From Haliclystus octoradiatus (lineage: Eukaryota > Cnidaria > Staurozoa > Stauromedusae > Haliclystidae), in NCBI GenBank assembly GCA_916610825.1, contig OU744453.1, positions 8,903,845 through 8,967,844 on the forward strand: DNA of 64,000 bases, given 5' to 3'. The notes under the pieces are model-generated. The model had not been told where the DNA came from. It saw only the letters and a program-made list of their open reading frames with translations, and did not search any database. Of this stretch, positions 34,646 to 46,071 are shown one piece after another (positions within the stretch are counted from its first letter, which is position 1; the number at the start of each line of letters is the position of its first letter). Made by a program: the position numbers and the translations under genes.

Positions 34646-35696
34646 AATAAGGGCTGAATATAGTGTGCCAAAAAGTGTGCCGAAATAAGCAACAGTAAAT
34701 GGTAATCGTGCATATGAAAACAAATGCTTGATATGATTCATTGGACCCCACAGCAATGAAAAACTGAAACAATGACAAAGAATTAAAAATAACACCGCAA
34801 TAATGAAAGCAAAAATATCTAATATATATAAATATAAATATATATTCTGAAGAAAGCTTATTGGTAAGACATTTGATCAAAAATGTCAGTGGCAATAATG
34901 AGTTTTTATTTTTTATTTTATTTTTTATTTATTTTTATATTTTATTTACTTTTATTTTTAAATATATATTCACTATTGCCACTGACGGTTTTGATCAAAT
35001 GGATATATTCACAACAGATATTGCCACATATCGTAATTTAACATACCTGCAAGCAAAAGAGCAGTGGACGAATAATTTGCAGGTAAATCATTGTACAGAA
35101 ATTTAGACAATTGCAGAAATGAAAACAATTGAAAGCTTGATTTGATTGTGAGAACATTGTTCATAAGAAGTATACGCATATTACGTTTCTATCAGTTGCC
35201 ATGAAAAACAAGGAATACTCTATAAGAATAAAATCACTAAACAAAAAGAACCAATCAAATAACCGGGCAAATGACAACAATCTTGCTCCAGCCGAACTAC
35301 AACACTTCCATAAACGCTCGCTACATAACAATCGGTTTTGAAGTTGAATACTACAGTTCAAGCACTAGGTGACACATGAAATGATTATAAAGGGATATCA
35401 GTCAGATATTGTGAAGTTGGTAAAATGGAGAATTCTGTTTCACCCTGGCAGAAGACTGTCTTACAATTTTTTAAGGCAATTGCTAGTTCATCTTTGAGAA
35501 ACCATGCAATATTTCATTAATCAACTTGCTGTACGATTAGCTTTAATTTAAGAGCCTAGCCTTCTAGTTATTTAATTACAACTGGATATAAAGTTGTTCC
35601 ATTTACACACCTTCCAATCGTAAAGACGCTTCCCATTGAGTAAAGCATCACAAATTTCCTTGCACGTAATAATATAAATGGAGCAACAAGACCAGC
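34646..35696 (-). CDS. SFT2-family vesicle transport protein, two upstream exons (5' part missing)
   Basis: Exons on the minus strand: 35696-35611 (86 nt) and 34763-34646 (118 nt). They encode AGLVAPFILLRARKFVMLYS and SLLWGPMNHIKHLFSYARLP followed by FGTLFGTLYSALI. The RARKF and GPxxxxKxLF motifs define SFT2 proteins, and the LLLRARKF form is closest to SFT2D3. Phases join precisely (AG+T = Ser at the first junction, phase 0 at the second) and continue at 9102. The preceding exon(s), with the cytosolic N-terminus and first membrane helix, could not be found between 35697 and the TE patchwork. Confidence 0.92.
34870..35001. repeat. Foldback repeat with T-rich loop
   Basis: A 32-bp arm at 34870-34901 (CATTTGATCAAAAATGTCAG...) pairs with 34970-35001 with three mismatches around a 68-bp T/A-rich spacer. 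It sits in an SFT2 intron and could be a small foldback element or MITE. Confidence 0.75.
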
Positions 35697-36049
35697 CTGT
35701 AAATATAAAACACAATAAAGCTATTGAAATCACATTGATGCAACACAAGTTATTTAACGTATTTGAAATTGATATACAAAAGGATAAAAATTTTTTCATG
35801 AAACTGTAGGGAACACCTACTTGGTCGAAGTCGTAATTAATTTTGTTTAAAAGCCTGTCTATCGATAACCTCTTTATCGATGCAGCTATCCCTTGGTGCA
35901 TTGCAAGCCTTGAACTTCCTTGTTGTTTTCATATCAGTTGAATTTTGTTCTTGACGATGACGATGAAAGTTTTGAGAGAAATTTTAGACTAATTTTAGAC
36001 CACTTTTTAGACTATCTTCAAAAAGACAAAATCCCTATACAAAAAATCA

Positions 36050-36520
36050 ATGGAAAAATACAAACGAATTTTATTAAATGATAGCATTGGAAAATGCCCA
36101 ATGTACAGAGGAAATTTTGGAAAAACCACGAAAGAGAGACGGAAAGAAAAGAAAAACGACATACATGGCTTCAAAACGGAAAGAAATGAGACTGTAATGT
36201 TTGTCGATGCGTTACCCGGCAGCCAACTGGCTTAAAACTGCAGACGAATATAAAAACAAACGAAACAGAAAATAAAGGTAGTTGAACGCGCAGGATAAGC
36301 ACTCAAGCGACACTTATCGAAGTCAGATTCTTTCAAATCACCAAATTGCAGAAATACTGAAACTTGTACCCAGTATGTATCTGAAACATGCGGAGAACAT
36401 GGCATAGGTGAGACTGCCAGAAGCATAAGTGAAAGATACAACGAACATGTAAATAAATTAAATAGAAAATATCCATCGTCAATACTATATCTCAACACAT
36501 GAAAGAGCAACATAATGGGA
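36050..36520 (+). pseudogene. GIY-YIG endonuclease TE fragment
   Basis: In broken frames: VMFVDALPGSQLA (cf. the xxFVPxTPGxxLA motif of a TE protein family), then CGEHGIGETARSISERYNEH. This last resembles the GIY-YIG form YxGETxRSxxxRxxEH, with the Tyr degraded. It may come from a Penelope-like or related element. It shows multiple stops. Confidence 0.5.
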
Positions 36521-37084
36521 CGACAAAAAACCTGAAATTATCATTCCTAAAGCTGCATGCAGCTATAAAATATTTAATGGGTACGCCTATACAATACAGT
36601 GTAGGAGATTGGTGACGTGATGTCAATCATTTACAAACGCAACGTAGAATATTCTGGATTATCTAGAACGCTAACATTTTATTACGTCATTGTGCTATTG
36701 ACGTAATAACTTCTTTGTTGTAATGCCGCCTATTGTTTTATAGAACTTTAAAGAACTTTGATGTTTCCTTTTATGATTTATGTATGCTAAAAATAACTTA
36801 GAAAACCATATAAATACCGCTTGTAACAAAAAATGGATTGGAACAAATAACTTCAGACTTTGATGAATAAACTGTGAAAATACAACTTGGAATGGTTTCT
36901 TACAATTATAGCTGTGGTACTAAGTAGTAGATTAAGGTCTACTACTGGGTTCATCTGGGCGACTACACAAGTACGTATCAAGGTAACTCTTTGATAGCGT
37001 ACGAATAACAAAATTATTGGCGGGGGTAACTAATTCCCGACAACAGTAAGAAATTAGCAGATTGTAAACGAGCTGTAAACGAAA

Positions 37085-37805
37085 GCATGGTAGATTTTTG
37101 GATGCGAGTTTACATATAGTTGCTCAACAAAAAGAAGAATTTGTTGATGATGTTTTTAATTTACCATTGGATGATAGAGTCACTCATAAATGGAAAGAAG
37201 AGGAGTGAGAAGTAACATTAAACTTGGTAATCATTTCTCAACTGCTGAGAAAGGTGAACTACTTGATGTTATATTTACTTATAAAGATATTTTCGTTCAT
37301 GATTCTGGTGATGTAGAACAAGCTGCAAATGTTAAACGTTGCATTGAGACCGGAGATAATGCGCTAATAGGAAATCAAGGTATACCAAAAATCACAGTGA
37401 CCTGTTGTTGACAAACATATTAGATTGATGCTCGATAAAGGAATTATGGACAAATCAGAAAGCTCAGATTGGAGATTTAGACCTGTATTTGTACTAAAAA
37501 ATGGTGAGATTCGTTTTTATATTGATTTCCGTCTATTAAATGCTATTACAAGGAATAACGCCTTTCCATTACCACGCAGTGCTGATCTATTGGCTAGTAT
37601 TCCTAATCCACCTGATGAACATTCTCGTTTTTTTGCATCATTATTTGATTGCTTATCTGCTTGTTGGAACATATCGATTAATGATTCGTATCGGTGCAAG
37701 ACAGCTTTTGCAGTTCATAAAGGCTTATTTCAATTTAAGAGAATGTCATTTGGATTTGGTTGCGTTATTATTACACTAACTAAGTTTATAAAAACATTTA
37801 ATCAT
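37085..37805 (+). pseudogene. Gypsy-like pol fragment
   Basis: Two frames. One has STAEKGELLDVIFTYKDIFV, and the next has IMDKSESSDWRFRPVFVLKN, IRFYIDFRLLNAIT, FPLPRSADLL and TAFAVHKGLFQFKRMSFGFG, the N-terminal RT blocks of a Gypsy element. It stops before the catalytic box. It differs clearly from the Gypsy at 17786. Confidence 0.8.
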
Positions 37806-37810
37806 TATTA

Positions 37811-38103
37811 AAGCTCGGGTCGAGTTTCTTTTTGAGGCGGAAGATGTGATAAGTTAATTGTATTATAAAGGATTGTATTAAAGACTTCCTGTCTGTAGTT
37901 ATTTCAAGTAATTGTTTATAGTTCACTGTGTATAGTTGATTGTTTATTGTGTAGTAATAAGTCTTCCTGTCTGTAAATGTAGTATAAATATGAGTTGGTT
38001 ATAATATTAATGTTACTTACATTTTGGTTGATATAAGTCATTGTATATTTATACTACTCAATCAATTGCCTCATTGTCATCTAAGAAATCTGTTCACAAC
38101 ATG
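37811..38103 (+). other. AT-rich noncoding stretch, possible decayed LTR
   Basis: Follows the pol fragment. It has two similar blocks containing ACTTCCTGTCTGTA and TCTTCCTGTCTGTA about 75 bp apart, and a TATAAATA-like motif. No partner LTR was found, so the LTR idea is weak. Confidence 0.3.
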
Positions 38104-38357
38104 GAAGTTTATGTAACTGAAGGTCAAACTGATAAAGGTCTTGCTGACTTGCAAACTATAACAGCTGAGTCAATGGCTACATCAAAACAATCTTGTCAAG
38201 CACTATCTGCAAACTGTCGAGACTTGAGTGATCAGATTAAAACCTTACATACCTGATAAAAGAAAAACATACCCTGGTCTCGTAAATTTGCAACAAGCTA
38301 TGATAAAGCAGCTGGTAAGTCTGAAGGATAAATGCAGATCGTGATAATGGTCTTATT

Positions 38358-38615
38358 TTGGAAGCTGAACTATTACAAGAAAACGAATCAAAAATAAGAA
38401 TTGAGACTACGACTGCAGCCAAAAAGTCACTAGAATTATCTAGTAAACATGCAAGTACCAGCAAACTCTATCCTATCAAGACAAAAGAGCTCCCAAAGCA
38501 ATCACAAAAACAAAGAAAGAGACGTTATGGTGCTCTCTATGAAGAAAGAATGGAGCATTACAATGTGATGATCAATCTTGAGACAGGGCTACCAGGTACA
38601 CAAATGATAGAATAG
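38358..38615 (+). other. Unrecognised ORF, probably TE remnant
   Basis: 85 codons rich in Glu, Lys and Ser (AELLQENESKIRIETT, then QKQRKRRYGALYEERMEHYN). A smaller ORF with helix-prone sequence precedes it (38101-38256). I do not recognise either; neighbours are all TE pieces. Confidence 0.35.
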
Positions 38616-38879
38616 ATATATATGTCTTGATACACCAAACATGAATATAACATTTATTCACTATTTTCTACAATGCTATAGTGCTATATATGCTGCATGC
38701 TGTCGAAATGATTACGTGGAAGAAAAAACAACGATACGATGCACTGATGAGCATGTTAATGACTTAATTTTACATGCATGAAACTCCCTTCAATAGAGCA
38801 ATTGTTCATGGTTCTTCATAAAATAAGGCTTAGGTCATTAAATCAGGAACTTACGAACAATTACCGTAACCCTCTGCAT

Positions 38880-39265
38880 GATGGGTTCACAACCTTTATG
38901 GCCATCAAAAGAGCAGGTGCTGAAGTCCATGCCTGATTCCTTTCAATCAATGTCTCCTTCAACTAGGGTTGTATTAGACTGCACTGAATTGAAGGTCCAG
39001 CCACCGTCCAGTTTAGTTCTTAACTCCTAATTGTTCTCCCACTACAAAGGGACAACAACTTTCAAAGGGTTGCTTGGCATTACCCAATCTGGCTTGGTTA
39101 CATTTGTTAGTTAGTTATATGCTGGTAGTATTTCAGATATTAGTATCACAAAGATACCTGGGGTACTTGATTTGTTAGAACCTGGGGATGGTCTCACGGT
39201 TGACAAAGGCTTCAAAATCGAGGAGATGTTAGAATCAACCGATTGTTCGTTGGACATTCCATAAT
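38880..39265 (+). pseudogene. DDE_Tnp_4 (THAP/ISL2EU-like) transposase fragment
   Basis: Degenerate reading PLWPSKEQVLKSMPDSF, TRVVLDCTELKVQPPSSL, YKGTTTFKGLLGITQSG, PGVLDLLEPGD and VDKGFKIEEML. The first two Asp positions are recognisable (the LDCTE and DKG motifs). Internal stops are present. The matching C-terminal piece appears 5.6 kb away at 44922. Confidence 0.8.
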
Positions 39266-40089
39266 TTTCTATCGAAGAGAATTCAATTTACAAGGAAGGA
39301 GGTATACCATAAATGAAAAATTGTGAATTTAAGGGCAGGGTAACCCCAGAAAATACAAACATTTCTAAAACGAATCGAATTCTGTAAACTATTTTTTACT
39401 ATGAAGTTGGTATATTGTAGAAAAAAGCGTTTCTGTTACCTTATTGGAGATAATTTGATAACTTTCCGCAAAACCTAAGCAATTTTCCTGTTCATTTTCA
39501 ACTTTTACCATTTCACCTACGAAGGCTCAAAAACAACATGGCGCATATCATTTCGTTGCTTAGACTTTGAACTTAAAAACAATCGTATTCTCAGTTTGCT
39601 GTTTACAGCCATTGAGTAGCTACAAGCTGTCAAATATTGGCTGCTTCTCATTCCTAAACAATAGGCCAATATTTATAATGAGATGCACGTGAAGCTGATT
39701 GGTTCAGAGTCTGTCACTTGATAGAATGCGTTGGAGTTCATAATGGCGGATCTTCGTTTTCATCATAGCTGATTTCATTCCCACCCTGTTTTGACAGCGA
39801 AATAAAGAATAAAAAGTGGCTTGTTAGCATTATAGTAGAAGGAATTTTCAGTTTAACAATTTCAAAACATTTAGAAATCATTTGAAAGTTTTATTTCTCA
39901 ACATTTTGCTTGCTTCTTTGAATTTTTCAAGGCTGAGCATCATAAAGGTCAGAATTTATCTCTGATATAATTGTTTCTTATTTGATCTGCTTATCATATA
40001 AAGTGTTGCTCTCAACTTGTGTTTTCCTTTTGCTTGTGATATTGTAAAGTTTCTAGCATATATACATATCTATTATATTGATATTTTCT
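39266..40089. other. Noncoding stretch upstream of the Mutator-like transposase
   Basis: No ORF of note. It probably contains the 5' end of the Mutator-like element, but no terminal inverted repeat was recognised. A splice-acceptor-like TTCTAATGTAG lies at about 40102 just before the coding region. Confidence 0.4.
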
Positions 40090-41850
40090 ACCTTCTAATG
40101 TAGGATGAGTTGAAGAAAGAGCAATACTCGTAAATTCCATGAAAATCGTTTCACTGGACGTCTTACACGATCAACTTCAAATTTATCAAGTGACAGTCAA
40201 CAGTCATCAACATCGAGTTCATCGTCAAGAATGTGAAAAGGAATATGACAATCAACCATCTACGTCATTATCAATATCAACAGTGCCAGCAGATAGCCAA
40301 CCTTCAGGAACATCTGCAACAGCATCAGCTTCAAAACTACCAACACTTGAATTCTTGTCTGCATTTACTGAAAACCATGACACCATCACTGGCAATCGAA
40401 TCTTCAATGTGTGCACATTAATTTCATTTATAACAAACCTATGTTGCCAATACTGTGGATGCAAGTTAGAATTCGACGAAGAACGTCTCATTGGAGTTGC
40501 ATCTACACTGAAATCCACGTGTGCTTGTGAGGAAAGTAACAAAAATCTTTTATCTTCGTCGGATTCAGAAGGCACTAGGAGGAGGCAAATAAATGACCGA
40601 CTACAATTTGCCACTTATGAAAATGGGTTGCATTATTCAGGTGCAAAACGATTCTGTGCCCTACTTGATCTCCCATGTCCAGTCACGAAACCACACTGGG
40701 ATGACAATAAGAATAGAATCCTGAGAGCTTTCGATGTCATTGCCAAAAAAGTATGAACGCTGCAGCGGATGAAGTCAAGGCAGAAAAAGGTAACGAAGTT
40801 ACAGTGTCGTGCGATGGTACATGGCAGAAGCGTGACTTTGTCAGCAAAAACGGAATAATTACTGTGGCAACTGTGAACGGAAAATCGTCAAAGTTAGTTG
40901 ATTACGAGGTTCTTACCAACTATTGTTCAATTTATGCCCTTGGTGAAAAGCTCTCACAGACCGCATATGCAAGAAACATCATACTGGTTCAGCTGGGGCA
41001 ATGGAAACTATTGGGGTCGCAAACATTTCCAATCGATCTGAGGAACAGTATGGCTTGCAATACACAGGTTACCTTGATGACGGCGACTCAAAGAGCTATG
41101 CTAGTGTGTCAGGTGCAGATCCACGAATTAATAACAACAAAGAATTTACTAAGTTAGAATGTGTAGGCCATATTCAGAAACGTATGGGTCGTCGACTAAT
41201 GACTCTTGTAAATGATTGCAAGAAAAAAAAGTACAAATTAAAAAAAGGAAAAGTAACGAAAGGGATTAGTGGTAAAGGAAAATTGACAGTAATTCATCGT
41301 ATACAGGGGCACTATGGAGCGGTAATAAGAAAGCATTGTGGAGACGAAAACGAAATGTGTACAGCCATTTGGGCAATATACAATCACAAGGCCGGGGATC
41401 ACAAAAAGTGCAGAGAAAGTGGACAAGTGAAAAAGTGGACAGCGTACCAACTCTGCCATCATAATGTCATCAAAGAAATGAAACCTGTCTTTGATGGCTT
41501 GGCGCACACCGATTTATTGTCCAAGTGCCTGCACGGTGGGACAAAAAACGTCAATGAACGCTTTCATCACCAAATCTGCTCTCTGTGTCCGAAAGAAGTG
41601 TTTATTGGTATAGACCGTATACGTTTTGCTGTTGCTTCTGCTGCTATACAATATAACAATGGAAAATTAGCCAAGCTTCCTGTACTAACCCATCTTGGTG
41701 TAAGTGACAGTATATACAGAACAGAGTACCTACGAGCTGGAGGTAAACCAAGATAGAAAACTCAGAAGTTTATGATAAAAAAACGCAAAACCAATCAGGA
41801 GTGCTTATGCCAGTAGAAAGGAGTATGCTCCAGGACTTGTAGCCGATAAT
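40090..41850 (+). pseudogene. Mutator-like transposase (MULE), frameshifted
   Basis: Starts KSNTRKFHENRFTGR in one frame, then shifts near 40228, 40750 and 40990. Landmarks: Cys motif CCQYCGCKL, SCDGTWQKRDFVSKNG (first Asp), YLDDGDSKSYASV (second Asp), LECVGHIQKRMGRRL, GKGKLTVIHRIQGHYGAVIR, HGGTKNVNERFHHQICSLCP (Glu). This is the animal Mutator-like transposase family. After 41757 a basic tail continues in broken frames. The element ends were not found. Confidence 0.85.
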
Positions 41851-41864
41851 GAAAATTAATTATT

Positions 41865-41914
41865 TAACCTTACATATTTAACCTTATATATTTAACCTTA
41901 TATATTTAACCTTT
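41865..41914. repeat. 14-bp tandem repeat
   Basis: Unit TAACCTTATATATT, three full copies plus a partial one, directly before the LINE. Confidence 0.9.
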
Positions 41915-41917
41915 AAC

Positions 41918-44370
41918 TTGCCGAGCATTGACTGGACAAAGGAAATATCATCTCCAGATGGTACTTCTGTTGCTAATCGCTTTGTTACTTTATTTTATAA
42001 AAATGCGCTCACACAATACATACAAGAACCTACAAGAGGCTCTGCCATCTTAGATCTCATTTTATCAAATGACGAGTTAGCTATCATTGATGTTTCAGTC
42101 TGTGAACCTTTCTCAACCAGTGATCATGCATCTATAACATTTTCAATGAATTTTACACCAAGTATTTTAAAACCAGTATCTTATTACGATTATCCAAAAG
42201 CAAATTTTGTTGAAATAAACCGTCATCTTGCAGATATTGATTGGATAATGTTTTTCTCTGTTTGTGCCTCTGTTCAAGACTGTTATGAACATTTCTTATC
42301 CTTATTGTATAGCCTAATTGAAATTTATGTTCCTGTGAAAATTATTAATCACAAGTCAAAGACATATCCAGATTATATAAATCGTCTTCTTAGAAAGAAA
42401 AATCGTTTATGGCGTGCACGTCATCAAGTAAATGGCAAAGAAAAATACAATGAGTGCGCTAAAAAATGTAAGTTCAAGATCAAAAAATACCATCAAAACA
42501 TTGAAAAGAACATTGTCAAAAAGCAAAATATGAGATCATTTTATTCATTTGTAAACATGTCTTTGAATAAGAATAGCGGTGTTGCACCTCTACGTGATCA
42601 TAATGGTAATCTTACAACTGATAATTTATTGAAAGCTAGACTTTTATGTGAACAATTTTCAAGTGTTTTCACCGAAGAGAACAATGATATACCTAGCTTT
42701 TCAAACCGTACAACGAAGGTTCTGAACAATGTTAAATTTGAATTCACTGATGTGCTTCATGCTATTAAGAAATTGCCCAGTAAATTATCAGGTACTTCGG
42801 ACGATGTCCCTGCTTTCTTTTTTAAACATACAGCTGATACTATTGCTCAGCCATTATCTTATATCTTCAATTTATCATTTATGTCTGGGAATCTTCCAAG
42901 TTCATGGAAAACTGCTATTGTTTGCCCACTGTTTAAGAAACGCCCAGCTGAGATACCGTCAAACTATCGACCAATTTCACTCACCAGCGTCTTTTGTCGT
43001 CTGATGAAGTCCGTCATTAAAACAACAATGATTGAATTTTTATTATCAAATGGTCTTATTTCCCCAGAGCAGCATGCTTTTCTTGAGAAAAAATCTACCA
43101 CCACACAGCTCCAAGAAACATTGAATGATTGGACAATTGTCCTTGAATGTAGAGAATGTGTGGACGTTATGTATATCGACTTGGCAAAGGCCTTTGATAC
43201 GGTGTCTCATAGTAAACTGCTTCTGAAGCTTAAGGCCTATGGTATCCAAGGAGCTTTACTTGAATGGATAAAAGAATATTTATATAATCGATCAATGCAG
43301 ATTTCTGTGGGTGACAAGCTATCAAAATCATCTCCTTGTGTCAGTGGTGTCCCACAGGGATCTGTACTTGGACCTCTTTTGTTTTTGGTGTACATAAATG
43401 ATGCCCCTGAAAATTTTCCTTTTGCCAAATGCAAACTATTTGCTGACGACATGAAACTATATTCAATCTACAACCTTGATAGTCAATATTACAAGGACAT
43501 TGATTTGTTCCAAAGTGCTATCAAAGATTTTATTAAATGGGCGGAAACCTGGCAGCTTCGAGTTGCGGTTGAAAAATGCTCTACTCTCCACATTGGAAAC
43601 AGAAACCCAAATACTATTTACCGTATGCTTGATTGTTCTATATCTAACGTTACTTCATCTGTTCGTGATCTTAGTATACATATTACTTCTGACCTGAAGT
43701 TTTCTACACATTGTAAGATTATCACTCGTAAAGCCTATTGTTTGACAAATTATATCCTGAAAACTTTGAACTGGAATGATGCAACCCATCTTATGAAAGC
43801 TTTTCTTGTTTATGTACGCCCTATTTTGGAGTATGCGTCTTCTATTTATTCACCTTACTTGAAAAAAGATATAAATACAATTGGAAATGTTCAACGGAGA
43901 TTCACAAAGAAGGTCTTTCTTCGGTGTTTTGACGACAACGAATCATCATATGACGAATGATTAAAACATCTTAATTTGACAACCCTGGCTAGCAGGCGTT
44001 TATATTTAGATCTCTGCCTGTTTTACAAAATTATATATTGAAAAACTCACATGGAATTACCAGAGGGTATGATCCTCAAGGGCACTAACACAACTAGGAG
44101 CCGTAATTTAGTTTATCGCATTGACCTCGCAAAATGCGATGTACGTTACAATTTTTTTTTTAATCGCGTTATTCGACATTGGAATACTCTCCCCCAAGAC
44201 ATTGTCATGGCAAAATCTTTATCAAATTTAAATGGAAACTTTCCCTTTACAAAGAAAATTAAATCGTGTAATATTATAAATAGAAAATTTAATGTAAACC
44301 GCATAGTGCAAGTGTATCTAACTCCTTCTATGCGTGTATTCTTTGATTAAATTTTTATATTTTATCAATA
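41918..44370 (+). mobile_element. 5'-truncated non-LTR retrotransposon (CR1/Jockey-like LINE)
   Basis: A 680-codon open frame (41918-43960) starts in the C-terminal part of an apurinic-type endonuclease (GSAILDLILSND, STSDHASITF). It continues through RT: IVCPLFKKRPAEIPSNYRPI, MYIDLAKAFDTVSH, GVPQGSVLGPLLF and FADDMKLY (FADD catalytic box). A TGA at 43958 interrupts it. The C-terminal tail (VIRHWNTLPQDIVMAKSL) runs in another frame to 44350. A 3' AATAAAG and AT-rich tail follow. It lacks the start of the endonuclease and any ORF1, so it looks 5' truncated. Confidence 0.9.
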
Positions 44371-44921
44371 AAGACACATATATATATATTGCTCCTGGAG
44401 TTTATTTATCATATACAATACAAACAACTTACATTTATCAATATAGTTTTAGTTTTTCAATTACTGTCTTATAGCTGTTTCTGTTTTTTCTCAACAATTC
44501 GTTATTGCGTGTTTCCGCGGGTTTAACTTGATAAAGCTCAAGAACCAATTGTGCTATGTAGCTGAAATTTTGGTTTATGTACTGATATAGTGTTTATCAT
44601 TTTTTTCTATAATCATGCTGATATGCTGACAAAATTTGACAATTACATCGAGGTAAAAAATTCTTGATTTTCTAAAATTCCAATAATTTCGAGAATGCTT
44701 GAGGTACATGGAAACTTTTAGTTCAATTTGGAGCTATTCTAGTACCAAAGCTTGCACAGAAGTTTAATTAACATCGATTCATAAAATTTTGAAGTAGTCG
44801 AAGGTTTTCAATTTTGAAAAAATGATGAGTCAGCAGAAAAATAGGGTTAATGAAACAATAATTTCAATTTTTTCATATTCCACTATTAGAGGTTCTACTT
44901 CACAATTTCTGACCATTTTAA
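44371..44921. other. Noncoding AT-rich stretch
   Basis: After a (TA)n run at about 44377 no coding or repeat structure is clear. It separates the LINE from the transposase fragment at 44922. Confidence 0.5.
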
Positions 44922-45130
44922 TTGAGTTTACATCAGAATTGTGGATTTAATTTTTCTGGGAGTGTTCATGTTGAGCGTGCAATCCGACGTATGAAGGAAT
45001 ATCATATGTTTGATACATATGTTGCTTTAAATCTTGCTGGGACTGCTCAACATCTAAAGTCAGAATCTTGTTTAATAACTAATTTTATGTCTTACGTCTT
45101 TAATTCGTATATTGACACCACTGGTAAGTC
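44922..45130 (+). pseudogene. DDE_Tnp_4 transposase C-terminal fragment
   Basis: VHVERAIRRMKEYHMFD carries the catalytic Glu of the ISL2EU/Harbinger family, and LAGTAQHLKSESCLITNF is the conserved final block. It may be the missing end of the fragment at 38880, separated by the Mutator-like and LINE insertions. Confidence 0.75.
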
Positions 45131-45685
45131 CACAACAGGTAGTCCGACGTATATATGGGTACTTTCAAACGCTGTGCTTTACAATCAAAAAAATGCTTCC
45201 ACACACACACAGTTAAAAATAATAAAACAAAATTGGGAATGTCACGTTATCAAAACAAATGAGACTAAGTACTGCTGAAACTAAAGAATTTGAATCCATA
45301 GATCTCGGAGAGATAGTGGTCAAGGAGAAGCAAAGGGAACCAATTCAGACATTGCTGTCTCCATTGACGATGGAGCTACTATCCACTGGGAGCAAATATA
45401 AAGATATGATGGCATAACAAATGAAGAAGTGAATCAGTTTTCTGTGAAGGAATTTATTGAGCCTTAGAAACCTCGGATGGAGAAAAATGTCTGGATTATA
45501 GCCAATGAACTTGCGTCACGTATAGATGGTGCGCCTGTCTTGGGGGAATACATCAATTGCACACTTTCCAAAAGTAGGAAGATATGTTCTTCTTCGTTAA
45601 CAAAGAAAATCTTGCCAAATATCAAAAAAATACAAAGCTACAGAAAAGAAAAATGGATGTACCTGGGGTCTAAGGTCTAAAAACA
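45131..45685. other. Unassigned stretch with short ORFs
   Basis: Holds a 67-codon ORF at 45477-45680 (VWIIANELASRIDGAPVLGE...) and helix-like fragments upstream. No family was recognised; it is likely TE debris. Confidence 0.3.
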
Positions 45686-45689
45686 GTAA

Positions 45690-46044
45690 TATTCTGAATT
45701 TTAAATTGTACAAACTATGCCGTTATGGCGGAAGAATGTTTACCCATGCTGCCCCGCCGTGTGGAACAATCTCGCAGTAGAAGCAAAATATGCAATAACA
45801 ATTGAAACTTTTAAACAACTAATAAAAACGAGTCTTTTTAAAATTGCTTTTAAATGTTAAAGTATTTACAGTATATTTCTTTCTTAACCAACTTTTAACT
45901 TATTTACACCACTGTTTGAAGTAATAAAAAATAAAATACAATATATATATATTTATAATATTATAACATGTAAAGCGCTATTGAGCAACTATTGGGAATA
46001 GCGCTCTATAAATAAATAAAGTTTATTATTATTATTATTATAAA
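45690..46044 (+). mobile_element. 3' end of a second LINE with stem-loop and (TTA)n tail
   Basis: The C-terminal coding end AVWNNLAVEAKYAITIETFK is followed by a 3' UTR ending in a perfect 9-bp stem-loop (AGCGCTATT at 45974 and AATAGCGCT at 45997). A (TTA)n tail comes next. A 3' hairpin plus short tandem tail is usual for CR1/L2-like LINEs. Confidence 0.8.
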
Positions 46045-46071
46045 CTTCAGAAACCATGCAAACAAAGGGAC

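Noticed and set aside
35572-35940. 5' exon of the SFT2 gene starting MHQGIAASIKRLS
   Set aside because: A GTAGGT donor in phase 0 is present, but no first membrane segment is encoded and no exon fits between it and 35696, so the join is unsupported.
36232-36513. 93-codon minus-strand ORF
   Set aside because: It is the complement of the GIY-YIG fragment, which explains the open frame.
38001-38100. Solo LTR after the Gypsy fragment at 37 kb
   Set aside because: No partner LTR, no target duplication and no clear TG...CA ends; kept only as a weak note.
44371-44921. Terminal inverted repeat of the Mutator-like element matching 39330
   Set aside because: Reverse complement comparison with the left flank shows only short chance matches.
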